Translations under genes and position numbers: made by a program
Source of the DNA: Sedimentibacter hydroxybenzoicus DSM 7310
Lineage (GTDB): Bacteria > Bacillota > Clostridia > Tissierellales > Sedimentibacteraceae
DNA: 64,000 nt
Reading direction: 5' to 3'
Assembly (NCBI RefSeq): GCF_013403245.1
Contig: NZ_JACBNQ010000001.1
Location: 124,001 to 188,000, forward strand
Notes under the pieces: model-generated
What the model was told of the DNA's origin: nothing
What the model saw: the letters and a program-made list of their open reading frames with translations, nothing else
Databases searched by the model: none
Shown: one piece after another, positions 23,746 through 32,515 of the stretch
Layout: each line of letters starts with the position of its first letter
How positions within the stretch are numbered: the first letter of the stretch is position 1

Positions 23746-25545
23746 TTATATATTCTCGGCAGGAACCCTTAGCTTAAATACAGAAATTTGTTCTTTCAAC
23801 ATATCTGCTTGTCCGGATAATTCTTCACATGCCGCCGCACTCTCTTCGGCAGATGCTGAATTTGTTTGTACAACTGCAGAAATCTGTTCTAATCCAACGT
23901 TGATTTGCTTGATGGAATTAGCTTGCTCTTGTGAAGCTTCCGATATTTTATTTATGGATTCTACTACAAGATTAGTACTATCCACTATATTTTTAAGGTG
24001 TGTGGCTGTGCTTTCGGCTATGCTTGTTCCATCTTTAACTGCTTTAATTGAATTCTCGATTAAATCGGTAGTTTGTTTTGCTGCATCAGCACTTTTTGAA
24101 GCTAAATTTCTTACCTCATCCGCAACTACCGCAAATCCCTTTCCGGCAGCACCTGCTCTTGCGGCCTCTACTGCTGCATTTAAAGCCAGTATGTTGGTTT
24201 GGAAAGCAATATCATCTATAACTTTGATTATTTTTGCGATTTCATTAGATGATTTATTTATTTCTGACATTGAATAAAGCATACTTTGCATTTGCTCATT
24301 GCTTTTTGTAACTGTATCTTCCGCTGACTTAACATGTTTTTCAGCCAATTTTACGTTTTCATCATTGGAAAGAATTTGTGTTGAAATTTCATTTATGGAA
24401 GCAGAAAGCTCCTCTATCGTACTCGCTTGCTCGGTAGCTCCTTGCGATAATTCCTGAGCACCGTTAGATAATTCATTTGATCCTGCCAGTACTTGCATTG
24501 ATGCCGCATTTATGTCAGATAGAATCTTATTTAATTTCTCTATAGTTTTTTCAAGAGAAACTTCCATTATATCTTTGTCAGACCTTGGGATTATTGTAAA
24601 GGATAAATCTCCTTCAGCTATTTTATATACATAATCCACTTGATTTTTTATTCCTTCCACAACCTCATTAAACGCAACGGCAAGCGTGCCTATTTCATCA
24701 TCTGAATTAATTTCGATGTCTATTTCCGTATCACCTGTAGCAAGCTTATTGGCTGCGTTTACCATAGAATTAATCGGAGTGGATATCGTTTTTGATATGA
24801 AGATACCAATTAGTATGGATATTATCACACCTGCCGCTACAACTGCTATTAATACTATTGATAGCAGTATTGACAGATTGGTATTTGATTTGCTTGTCAG
24901 TTCAACCTGATGTACCTTGTCATTCATACTATCATTAAGATAAGTAAAAATAAAATCCACCGAGCTTGATATAGATTGCGAAGCTATGTAGGCACCTGTT
25001 AAATCGCCGCTTTTAGCAAGACTGAAGCTTTTTTCAGAATTTGTAAGATAAAAATTATTTATTATGGATTCCACATTTGCTAATATACTTAGCCCTTCTG
25101 AGTCAAGTCCTACTTTATATGCTTCTAATGAAGCTTTAAAACTTTCATGCTGTTCATAGAACGCTTTTTCAAATGTATCGATTACTTCTAATTTACCCGA
25201 ACTTATTATTGCGTCTTTTAAATGCTTTTGCATATCATTTAAGCTGTTCAACATATACGATAAATGTACTATCGGCTCGGTTTCCTGTTCATATAGCCTT
25301 TTATCGGCATCACTTATTTGCTTCATGCCGATTATACCTACAATACCGACTATTGCGGTAATAATTGAAACAATCAAAAATCCTGTAACAAGTCTTTTAG
25401 ATATTTTTGAATTTTGAAAATAATTTCTCAAGTTAAATTGGTTAAGCTTTTTTTTATCTGTGTCTTGTTCTACATTCTTTTTAACTTTAGAGAATTTAAA
25501 ACCCTTTAAACCTTTAAAACCCTTTAAACCCTTAAATTTTTTCAT
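23746..25545 (-). CDS. Methyl-accepting chemotaxis protein with four-helix-bundle sensor
   Basis: A 599-residue chemoreceptor. Residues 1-~50 are a basic cytoplasmic extension that opens with a KGFKGL repeat. A membrane helix (~52-75) leads to a 4HB_MCP-type sensor of ~150 residues, then a second helix (~225-250), a HAMP domain (~250-305) and the signalling coiled coil with [19 protein letters not shown]. The C-terminus ends without the NWETF-like pentapeptide used to tether CheR/CheB. AGAGGA lies before the ATG. A GCCGATTT box upstream suggests sigma-D control. Confidence 0.92.
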   Translation of the reverse strand: MKKFKGLKGFKGLKGFKFSKVKKNVEQDTDKKKLNQFNLRNYFQNSKISKRLVTGFLIVSIITAIVGIVGIIGMKQISDADKRLYEQETEPIVHLSYMLNSLNDMQKHLKDAIISSGKLEVIDTFEKAFYEQHESFKASLEAYKVGLDSEGLSILANVESIINNFYLTNSEKSFSLAKSGDLTGAYIASQSISSSVDFIFTYLNDSMNDKVHQVELTSKSNTNLSILLSIVLIAVVAAGVIISILIGIFISKTISTPINSMVNAANKLATGDTEIDIEINSDDEIGTLAVAFNEVVEGIKNQVDYVYKIAEGDLSFTIIPRSDKDIMEVSLEKTIEKLNKILSDINAASMQVLAGSNELSNGAQELSQGATEQASTIEELSASINEISTQILSNDENVKLAEKHVKSAEDTVTKSNEQMQSMLYSMSEINKSSNEIAKIIKVIDDIAFQTNILALNAAVEAARAGAAGKGFAVVADEVRNLASKSADAAKQTTDLIENSIKAVKDGTSIAESTATHLKNIVDSTNLVVESINKISEASQEQANSIKQINVGLEQISAVVQTNSASAEESAAACEELSGQADMLKEQISVFKLRVPAENI

Positions 25546-25591
25546 ACCATTATCCTCTGTCTATAAATTGTCAATTTTCTATCCACATAAT

Positions 25592-25599
25592 AAATCGGC
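25592..25599 (-). promoter_or_regulatory. Sigma-D-like -10 box of the chemoreceptor
   Basis: The minus strand reads GCCGATTT, one mismatch from the sigma-D -10 consensus; the position 15 bases further up reads TTGA, a poor -35. Confidence 0.35.
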
Positions 25600-25638
25600 A
25601 GATTATATATAAAATCAAGAGGAATAAATTACCACATT

Positions 25639-26442
25639 CTACAAAAATTTGTCTTTAATTACGTTCCAATAATTAAATTTACCTGTGGTTAATCTGTTAA
25701 TTACCTTTTTTGAAGTTCTGAATTGTATGCTTTCCAATTGTTCATATTCAAATGTAAATCCGTCTGCCATTATTGCAACATAGTAATCAACTTCTCTTTC
25801 GGGGAAAATTGATATTTCAAATTCCGGCGGAACGATTATGCTGCATTCTAAGCACCTGTAGGCGTTTGAAATTATAGGTGAAAGAGGTGTAATCTGTAAA
25901 GTTTTAAGTGAAGGATAAACTAAGCTTCCACCGGCTGATTTATTATATGCAGAGCTTCCTAAGGGTGAAGAAATTATAAGACCGTCCCCGCTTATTTTTT
26001 CTAAATGATTCGAAGCAATATATACATCCAGATGTATTGTCTTCATATCCTTTCTTTTAAGAACGATATCATTAACTGCATATAAAATTTCGCTGCGTCC
26101 TCCTGCTTTGATTTCACATTCTACTAAACTAACGCTGTTGATGGTAAAATTGCCGGATATGTAATCTGATACAAAAGTTTCTAATTTTTCAGGCGATATT
26201 TCAGGATAAAATCCCAAGGTTCCTGTGTTGATACCAACAAAGGGAGTTTTAGAAAAATTACTGTCCCTGACACCTTTTAAGAAAGACCCATCTCCGCCTA
26301 TGGTTACATTTAGCTCTGCTCCCTTGGAAAATCCATCATTATGCTTAAAACCGTTTTTATTTAACAGCTCTATTAACCTGTCTTTTATTTGCAGAGTGTA
26401 TTCGTCGTGATTCGCAGATATATTTATTAATTTTTCTTTCAT
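25639..26442 (-). CDS. nadK: NAD kinase
   Basis: A 267-residue NAD kinase that makes NADP from NAD and ATP or polyphosphate. The GGDGS motif is at residues 49-53 (VTIGGDGSFLKG), followed by GINTGTLGF, an NDIVLKR segment, and GDGLIISSPLGSSAYNKSAGG, the NAD-binding signature where most homologues have TPTGSTAY. The length is normal for a short bacterial enzyme. It is divergent from the pseudouridine synthase gene, with a ~65-base shared promoter gap. Confidence 0.92.
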   Translation of the reverse strand: MKEKLINISANHDEYTLQIKDRLIELLNKNGFKHNDGFSKGAELNVTIGGDGSFLKGVRDSNFSKTPFVGINTGTLGFYPEISPEKLETFVSDYISGNFTINSVSLVECEIKAGGRSEILYAVNDIVLKRKDMKTIHLDVYIASNHLEKISGDGLIISSPLGSSAYNKSAGGSLVYPSLKTLQITPLSPIISNAYRCLECSIIVPPEFEISIFPEREVDYYVAIMADGFTFEYEQLESIQFRTSKKVINRLTTGKFNYWNVIKDKFL

Positions 26443-26508
26443 GTTATCCCCTTTACATAAAATACTTTTTATATTATATTTATATTGACGAAATTACGGG
26501 AGTTTTTA

Positions 26509-27420
26509 ATGAATAACAATATTCTTAATTATACAATACAAGAAAACGGCAAAACTGTAAAGGACATATTGTCCGAAAACTTAAATTTTTCCAGACGTTT
26601 ATCAAAGAAATTGGAGATTAACGATAAGATTTTTTTAAATGATAAGGTGATCAGATTAAACAAAAGAGTTTGCATAGGTGATGTTTTATCCTTGAAGTTT
26701 GATGAGGATGAAGATGAATATACAGCCATAGACATTCCCATAAACATAGTTTATGAGGATGACGATTTACTTGTTGTAAATAAACCGCCATATATTGTGG
26801 TCCATCCGACAAAGTCTCACCAAAATAATACAATTGCCAATGGTGTTGCATATTACTTCAGAGAAAAGGGTCTCAAGAGAAAAGTCAGGCTGGTTAACCG
26901 CCTCGATATGAACACCTCGGGAATTGTTATAATAGCTAAAAACCCATATGCACATAATGAGCTATCAAAGCAAATGAAGGGTAATAAGGTGGATAAATAC
27001 TATTATGCAATAGTAGAAGGGATTATAGAAAACGGCTGTGGAACGATTAATGAACCAATTGCAAGGCTAAATGCAGATGATATCATGAGGATTGTCCACC
27101 CTTCAGGCAAGGATTGTATTACACACTACAGTGTGGAAAAGCGTTTTAATAATCTTACATTGGTTAAATTAAAGCTTGAAACGGGACGTACTCATCAGAT
27201 AAGAGTACATATGAAGCATATAGGGCATATAGTATTAGGGGATTCTCTATACGGAAGTGAAAGTGATTTAATTAAGAGACAGGCACTGCATTGCTATGAA
27301 ATGAAATTTTTGCAACCGTCTACGGCTGAGGAAATAGTTATAAAATGCCCTCTGCCGGAGGATATGGAAAAAATAATAAAAAAAGATGAGATCCTTCGCT
27401 GTGCTCAGGATGACAAATAA
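26509..27420 (+). CDS. RluA-family 23S rRNA/tRNA pseudouridine synthase
   Basis: A 303-residue RNA pseudouridine synthase. The S4-like N-terminal domain (~residues 10-75, FSRRLSKKLEINDKIFLND) precedes the catalytic domain. The catalytic Asp133 is in NRLDMNTSG, with the usual His replaced by Asn; LLVVNKPPYIVVHPT and LKLETGRTHQIRVHM are also typical. The site it modifies cannot be told apart within RluD, RluC and YjbO-like proteins. The start at 26509 follows GGGAG. The last ~11 codons (DEILRCAQDDK) come from a family-1 repeat, so the natural C-terminus has been altered by repeat insertion. Confidence 0.9.
   Translation: MNNNILNYTIQENGKTVKDILSENLNFSRRLSKKLEINDKIFLNDKVIRLNKRVCIGDVLSLKFDEDEDEYTAIDIPINIVYEDDDLLVVNKPPYIVVHPTKSHQNNTIANGVAYYFREKGLKRKVRLVNRLDMNTSGIVIIAKNPYAHNELSKQMKGNKVDKYYYAIVEGIIENGCGTINEPIARLNADDIMRIVHPSGKDCITHYSVEKRFNNLTLVKLKLETGRTHQIRVHMKHIGHIVLGDSLYGSESDLIKRQALHCYEMKFLQPSTAEEIVIKCPLPEDMEKIIKKDEILRCAQDDK
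27385..27414. repeat. Family-1 repeat inside the end of the pseudouridine synthase gene
   Basis: GATGAGATCCTTCGCT and GCTCAGGATGAC form the two inverted halves, read in frame as the last residues of the upstream protein. The next gene's ribosome site lies just beyond. Confidence 0.8.
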
Positions 27421-27436
27421 AGGGGGTAACAAAGTT

Positions 27437-28435
27437 ATGAAGAAAAATATATTGCTTATCGCTACAGGCGGTACTATTGCCTCGAAAAATACAGAGGATG
27501 GTTTAGCTCCTCAGATAACCTCCCAAGAACTCCTTGGTTATGTTCCTGAAATTAAGGAGTATTGTAACGTAGAAACAATTCAGCTTTTAAACATTGACAG
27601 TACAAATATTCAACCTGAATATTGGGTGTTGATGACGGAGGCAATAGAGAAAAATTATCATAAGTATGACGGATTCGTTATATCCCATGGAACCGATACT
27701 ATGTCTTATACCTCCGCCGCTTTATCATATTTAATTCAAAATTTAGATAAACCGGTCATCATTACAGGTTCACAAAAGCCTATAAACGCCGATATAACCG
27801 ATGCTAAGAAAAACCTTCTTGACAGCTTCAGGTTCGCTGCAGAAAAAGATGTAAGCGGAGTATATTTAGTATTTGACGGGAAAGCTATAGTCGGAACGAG
27901 GGCAAGAAAAATAAAGTCAAAGAGCTACAGCGCATTTGAATCAATTAATTTTCCTGTTGCAGCAATAATAGATGATAATAGAATTACCAAATATATCAGA
28001 AATGAAAGATTTACAGAGAGCGTTAAATTTTATAAGGATATTTACCCTTCAATATTTTTGCTTAAGCTGGCACCGGGAATGGAACCGGATGTTTTAGATT
28101 ATATAGGTGAAAAATACGAAGGTGTTGTAATTGAAAGCTATGGAGTCGGAGGACTTCCGTTCCTGGATAAAAGAAACTTTTTAGAGAAGCTGGGATATTT
28201 GACTGATGAAGGGAAAATTATAGTAATTGCCACACAGGTTATGTTTGAAGGCAGTGATATGGGTATATATGAAGTAGGAATAAAGGCCTTAAAAAAATTC
28301 AAGGTTCTTCAGGCATATGATATGACCATAGAGGCCGCAATTACAAAGCTTATGTGGATAATGGCTCAAACAAAGAATTTTGATGAAATAAAGGAAATGT
28401 TTTATACCAAAGTAAACGAAGACTTATTATATTAA
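27437..28435 (+). CDS. ansA: Type I L-asparaginase
   Basis: A 332-residue cytosolic asparaginase: L-asparagine to aspartate and ammonia. The catalytic motifs are ATGGTIAS with nucleophile Thr13 and VISHGTDTMSYT with the second Thr-Lys-Asp set (~residues 80-90). GSQKPINADITDAKKNLLDS and VESYGVGGLPF are typical of type I enzymes. No signal peptide is present. The start is at 27437 after GGGGGT; the longer open frame from 27386 only runs back through a repeat. Confidence 0.9.
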   Translation: MKKNILLIATGGTIASKNTEDGLAPQITSQELLGYVPEIKEYCNVETIQLLNIDSTNIQPEYWVLMTEAIEKNYHKYDGFVISHGTDTMSYTSAALSYLIQNLDKPVIITGSQKPINADITDAKKNLLDSFRFAAEKDVSGVYLVFDGKAIVGTRARKIKSKSYSAFESINFPVAAIIDDNRITKYIRNERFTESVKFYKDIYPSIFLLKLAPGMEPDVLDYIGEKYEGVVIESYGVGGLPFLDKRNFLEKLGYLTDEGKIIVIATQVMFEGSDMGIYEVGIKALKKFKVLQAYDMTIEAAITKLMWIMAQTKNFDEIKEMFYTKVNEDLLY

Positions 28436-28444
28436 AGAGGTACT

Positions 28445-29257
28445 ATGAAGAAAATTGACATGCACATGCATACCTATGCTTCCGATGGGACGTGGGATGT
28501 ATCAGAATTGAAAGAAGAATTGATTAAAAATAAAATAAATGTATTTTCAATAACGGACCATGATTCGATTGAAAATATTAAAAACATGCAGGATATATTA
28601 AGGCCAAGCGATAATTTAATTTTTATCCCGGGCACAGAGCTTACTTGTGAATATCAAGGCAGAGAATATCATTTGACACTGTATAATTTTGATATACAGA
28701 ACAAACAGCTTCTGGATATGATAAATTGGACAAATGAAAGTAAATTAAGCTCAAATAAGGATTATATAAAATATGTTTCTGAAAAATATGACATCATAAG
28801 CTTTGAAGATTATGAAAAATATGAATACGACAGAAAAAGAGGCGGCTGGAAATCTGCAAACTACATGGTAGACAGGGGTATACACAAGGATGTGCCGACT
28901 CACTTAACGGATGTAATAAATTCAGGTCTTAAAGCTGAGCTTAAAGGTCCTGAAGAAGTTATAAAAACCGGTCATAAAAGCGGAGGCTACGTATTTCTGG
29001 CTCATCCGTCATATCATTACAAAAATAGCCGGATGCCCATAGAAGAATTGGAATTCTGGCTTGAAGCGGGAATAGACGGCATAGAATGCTTTTCGCCTTA
29101 CAATAAGGGTCAGGAGCAATACTATATTGATTTTTGCAAAAAGAACAATCTGATGATATCCGGAGGCTCCGACTGCCACGGTCTGTTTATTCCAAGCAGA
29201 AAAATAGGCTTACCGGAAGTGATGCTGGAAGATTTGAATATTAAAAAAATATTGTAA
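28445..29257 (+). CDS. PHP-domain phosphoesterase
   Basis: A 270-residue PHP metallohydrolase. Metal-binding motifs are DMHMHTYASDGT at the start, SITDHDSI, PGTELTCEY, FLAHPSYHY and SGGSDCHG near the C-terminus, which together supply the trinuclear site. Members of this group (RNase AM/YciV-like) hydrolyse nucleoside 3',5'-bisphosphates or RNA 5' ends; others act as small-molecule phosphatases. It starts nine bases after ansA and is probably co-transcribed. The substrate is not assigned. Confidence 0.82.
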   Translation: MKKIDMHMHTYASDGTWDVSELKEELIKNKINVFSITDHDSIENIKNMQDILRPSDNLIFIPGTELTCEYQGREYHLTLYNFDIQNKQLLDMINWTNESKLSSNKDYIKYVSEKYDIISFEDYEKYEYDRKRGGWKSANYMVDRGIHKDVPTHLTDVINSGLKAELKGPEEVIKTGHKSGGYVFLAHPSYHYKNSRMPIEELEFWLEAGIDGIECFSPYNKGQEQYYIDFCKKNNLMISGGSDCHGLFIPSRKIGLPEVMLEDLNIKKIL

Positions 29258-29260
29258 AAG

Positions 29261-29336
29261 AGATGAGATCCTTCACTGCGTTCAGGATAACAAAAGACTT
29301 TGTCATTCAGAGGGCGAAAGCCCGAAGAATCTCATG
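29261..29336. repeat. Two family-1 repeats in inverted orientation
   Basis: GATGAGATCCTTCACTGCG with TTCAGGATAAC is followed by GTCATTCAGAGG and GAAGAATCTCATG; the outer GATGAGAT/ATCTCATG arms allow one large hairpin between the PHP and ispD genes. Confidence 0.75.
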
Positions 29337-29366
29337 TTTGACCAATACTAAGGGGACTATAAAATT

Positions 29367-30059
29367 ATGTATAAAGACAAATTTGTTTCTGCGATTGTAG
29401 TTGCTGCGGGAAAGGGTACAAGAATGGGCTCTGAGATACCGAAACAATATATATCCATCGGTGGCAAGACTATATTGGATACTACCTTGTACAAATTCGA
29501 AAAAAGCAACGAAATTGATGAAATAATACTGATTGTAAACAAAGAAGATTTAGATTACGTCAGAAGCGAAATGGCTGACGACTATAAAAAAATTACATGT
29601 GTAAAAGCAGGAGGGTCAACCCGTACCGAATCTGTATATGAGGGCATTAAAGCAGTAAGCGGGGATTGTGGGATTGTTCTCATTCATGACGGTGTCAGAC
29701 CCTTTATTTCATATAATTTAATATTGAACTGTGTTGAAGGTGCGTATAATTACAAAGCCTGCATTCCGGCTGTTGATGTTATGGATACTGTCAAAGAAAT
29801 AGCCGAGGATAGCTTTGTTAACAGAACCTTTGACAGAACAAGTATAAAAGCTGTTCAAACTCCTCAGGCCTTTGAATATGAGCTCATAATGAATTGCTAC
29901 TATAATGCGGTTACAGAGGATGCAGCTTTTACTGATGATTCATCCATTGTCGAATATTACGGTTATCGAGTGAAAGTTATTGAAGGTTTAACGAGAAATA
30001 TAAAAATTACCACACCTCAGGATTTAAGAATAGCTGAAATCTTTGCAAGCTTATATTAA
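29367..30059 (+). CDS. ispD: 2-C-methyl-D-erythritol 4-phosphate cytidylyltransferase
   Basis: A 230-residue enzyme of the MEP isoprenoid pathway that joins methylerythritol phosphate to CTP. AIVVAAGKGTRMGSEIPKQY is the nucleotide-binding loop; LIHDGVRPFIS and AVQTPQAFEYELI are the other family signatures. The next gene encodes the enzyme two steps later (IspF), a common bacterial pairing. GGGGA precedes the ATG. Confidence 0.95.
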   Translation: MYKDKFVSAIVVAAGKGTRMGSEIPKQYISIGGKTILDTTLYKFEKSNEIDEIILIVNKEDLDYVRSEMADDYKKITCVKAGGSTRTESVYEGIKAVSGDCGIVLIHDGVRPFISYNLILNCVEGAYNYKACIPAVDVMDTVKEIAEDSFVNRTFDRTSIKAVQTPQAFEYELIMNCYYNAVTEDAAFTDDSSIVEYYGYRVKVIEGLTRNIKITTPQDLRIAEIFASLY

Positions 30060-30068
30060 GGAGCGCAT

Positions 30069-30551
30069 ATGAAAATCGGGATAGGTTACGATGTACATGC
30101 ATTAGCATCAAACAGAAAATTAATAATCGGCGGAGTGCAAATACCATACGAGATGGGACTTTACGGTCATTCGGATGCGGACGTATTGGTTCATGCTGTT
30201 ATGGACAGCCTGTTAGGTGCCATGGGCCAGGGAGATATCGGTAAGATGTTTCCTGATACAGATGACAAATACAAGGATGCCGATAGCAGAGAGCTTTTAA
30301 GACAAATTGTAAAGTACATGAAAAATAGTGGCTTCAAGCTATGCAATTTAGATGCGGTGATAATAGCGCAGAAACCCAAAATGAGCCTTTTCATAGAGGA
30401 GATGAGAAAGAATTTGGCTTGTGATATGGAAACAGAAGTATCAAATATAAATATTAAGGCAACCACAACAGAAAAGCTGGGATTTGAGGGCAGAGGAGAA
30501 GGCATAGCGGCACAGGCTGTTTGTTTATTGGAAAATAAGGAAAAACATTGA
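30069..30551 (+). CDS. ispF: 2-C-methyl-D-erythritol 2,4-cyclodiphosphate synthase
   Basis: A 160-residue trimeric zinc enzyme of the MEP pathway. Zinc ligands Asp8 and His10 are in GIGYDVHAL, and the third, His42, in GLYGHSDADVLVHAVMD; the C-terminal KATTTEKLGFEGRGEGIAAQA is also diagnostic. It begins nine bases after ispD with AAGGAG upstream, so the two are co-transcribed. Confidence 0.96.
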   Translation: MKIGIGYDVHALASNRKLIIGGVQIPYEMGLYGHSDADVLVHAVMDSLLGAMGQGDIGKMFPDTDDKYKDADSRELLRQIVKYMKNSGFKLCNLDAVIIAQKPKMSLFIEEMRKNLACDMETEVSNINIKATTTEKLGFEGRGEGIAAQAVCLLENKEKH

Positions 30552-30656
30552 AATCTATCTATATATTAAGTATATCCAAACATATATCCAAATGGTACAA
30601 TTAATTAACTAAAAGAACTAATATTAATGAACAATGAATGCTCTGGGGGTATATGG

Positions 30657-32090
30657 ATGGATAAATTTCAGATAGCAGGAATAATTATTGTGCTGATCTT
30701 TGTAATTCTACTGTTACTGAGAAATAAAAAAACAGCACAAAAAGAAATAAATAAATTAAATGAAATAGAGTACGTAAGCTCATCAAATATGAAATTTGAT
30801 GATGTGGCAGGAAACTATGAAGCAAAGGACAGCCTTCAGGAAATAGTTGATTTTATTAAAAATCCTGAAAAATATAGCAGATTCAATGCAAGAATGCCCA
30901 AAGGTGTTCTTTTATACGGCTCTCCGGGTACGGGAAAAACATTGATGGCAAAGGCATTGGCCGGAGAAGCAGGAGTACCATTTTATGCGGTATCCGGTTC
31001 GGATTTTGTACAGGTTTATGCCGGATTAGGAGCGGGAAGAATCAGAAATCTGTTCAAAAAAGCAAAAAAATCAGGAAAAAGTGTAGTATTCATTGATGAG
31101 ATTGATGCCATAGGTAAGAAAAGAATGAATGGCAACATGAGAGGCAGCGATGAAGGGGACAGGACTCTTAATGCGCTTCTGACAGAAATGTCAGGTTTCA
31201 GTGATGATTCCGGAACCGTTGTTATAGCTGCCACTAACAGAATTGATACATTGGATTCAGCTCTTTTAAGACCGGGAAGATTTGACAGACAAATAGAAAT
31301 AATGCTCCCTGACAGAAATGCAAGAAAAGATATATTGAGATTATATTTATCAAGAAAAAAAGCAAAATCTGATATAGATATAGAAGAAATTGCTGATTTA
31401 ACAGTATATTTCAGCGGTGCGATGATAGAGAATTTAGTTAATGAGGCTGCCTTAACAGCAATAAGGGAAAATGCCGATGAAATAACAGAAGAACATATAA
31501 ATAAAGCTTATCTTGAAATAATAGCCGGAACAGAAAAAAAGAACTTAGCTGAAAACAGCAAACAAAAAATTGTAACCTCTTACCATGAAGCGGGACATGC
31601 TTTTGTATCAAAGCATTTGATACCTGACAGCAAGATTGTAAGGGTATCCGTAATCCCGACCAGCAAGGGTGCAGGCGGTTATACATTGAGCACTCCTGAC
31701 GGAGCGGAGGTCATAACTAAAAAGCGTATAAAAAATCAGCTTGCAGTATTAATGGCAGGCCGTGTTGCAGAAGAAGTATTTTTTGGAAAAGAAAATATTA
31801 CTGTTGGGGCGCAAAATGACATTGAAAAAGCAACTTCATTAGCAGTTGACTACATTGCACGATATGGAATGGATGACGGTAACTCATTTGTGAATTTAGG
31901 TGTTTTAGCTGAGAAGCTTAATATTCCGCTAAGTTCTGTAGAAAAATCAGTCAAAGATTTAGTTGCTGAAATTTATAAGGATGTTATAAAAATAATTGAA
32001 AGCAATAAAGAAAAGATAGAAAAAATAGCAAAGCTTTTAATGGAAAAAGAAGTTGTTTATGAAGAAGAATTAAATGTAATATTATCCTGA
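30657..32090 (+). CDS. FtsH-like AAA+ zinc metalloprotease with a single membrane anchor
   Basis: A 477-residue membrane-anchored ATP-dependent protease. One helix (~residues 5-22) is followed directly by the AAA domain: Walker A GSPGTGKT (88-95), Walker B SVVFIDEIDAIG and the second region of homology AATNRIDTLDSALLRPGRFD. The M41 peptidase has HEAGH (310-314) and a third zinc ligand in the NDIEKAT segment. Standard FtsH has two helices and an extracytoplasmic domain and 600 or more residues, so this is a short paralogue of the kind seen in Clostridia. The start at 30657 follows GGGGGT. The substrate set is unknown; a stress or sporulation role is possible. Confidence 0.88.
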   Translation: MDKFQIAGIIIVLIFVILLLLRNKKTAQKEINKLNEIEYVSSSNMKFDDVAGNYEAKDSLQEIVDFIKNPEKYSRFNARMPKGVLLYGSPGTGKTLMAKALAGEAGVPFYAVSGSDFVQVYAGLGAGRIRNLFKKAKKSGKSVVFIDEIDAIGKKRMNGNMRGSDEGDRTLNALLTEMSGFSDDSGTVVIAATNRIDTLDSALLRPGRFDRQIEIMLPDRNARKDILRLYLSRKKAKSDIDIEEIADLTVYFSGAMIENLVNEAALTAIRENADEITEEHINKAYLEIIAGTEKKNLAENSKQKIVTSYHEAGHAFVSKHLIPDSKIVRVSVIPTSKGAGGYTLSTPDGAEVITKKRIKNQLAVLMAGRVAEEVFFGKENITVGAQNDIEKATSLAVDYIARYGMDDGNSFVNLGVLAEKLNIPLSSVEKSVKDLVAEIYKDVIKIIESNKEKIEKIAKLLMEKEVVYEEELNVILS

Positions 32091-32127
32091 ATAATGGGGG
32101 AGAATATTTATCACAAATAAAATACAG

Positions 32128-32156
32128 TTGAAAAAATCCATAATTAGTGCTATAAT
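32128..32156 (+). promoter_or_regulatory. Sigma-A promoter of the putative 6S RNA
   Basis: TTGAAA (32128-32133), a 17-base spacer and a perfect TATAAT (32151-32156). Transcription would begin near 32163, exactly where the structured RNA begins. Confidence 0.75.
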
Positions 32157-32162
32157 AATATT

Positions 32163-32346
32163 AATAAAAGGCCTGCGGAGTGCGGAAGCTTATTAATTCA
32201 ACCGACATATTGTAAAAGGGAATTCGTGTTTAAGTGCAGATGACATGCCCGCCTTGACGGGAAATCAGAACCAATTAACAGAAATCCCACCTGCTTAGAT
32301 GCGGGTGTGAATTAAAGGCTTGCGGCTCATGCGGGTATTTTTTTAT
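32163..32346 (+). ncRNA. ssrS: Probable 6S RNA
   Basis: This gene-free stretch encodes an RNA of ~180 bases with the 6S shape. The 5' part (GCCTGCGGAGTGCGGAAGC, then TTAATTC) pairs over a long interrupted stem with the 3' part (GAATTAA, GGCTTGCGG, CTCATGCGGGT). A central bubble is followed by an apical hairpin (CCCG-CCTTGA-CGGG) and a 3' bubble hairpin (CACCTGC-TTAGAT-GCGGGTG). Segments CCGACATATT and ACATGCCCG resemble the E. coli 6S CCGATATTT and GCATGCTCGG. A strong promoter and a closing T-run frame it. 6S RNA binds the housekeeping RNA polymerase holoenzyme. Assignment is by structure from reading, not by covariance search. Confidence 0.75.
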
Positions 32347-32440
32347 TTTAGGAAAATCAGGAAAAAACGATTGATTATTATACGAATTACATATATAATG
32401 TTAATATAAACAGGAAAACGAAGGAATAAATATAAGAGGA

Positions 32441-32499
32441 AGGGCGACACACCTCTTTTTCACAGGGTTAGTCACTGTGGGATAGGAGGAATGTCCCCG
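32441..32499. repeat. Family-2 dispersed repeat
   Basis: CGACACACCTC at the left and AGGAGGAATGTCCCCG at the right are the family ends; an inner CACAG/CTGTG hairpin lies between them. It sits in the leader of the LacI-type gene. Confidence 0.7.
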
Positions 32500-32515
32500 T
32501 CAGAAGGAGGCAAAA

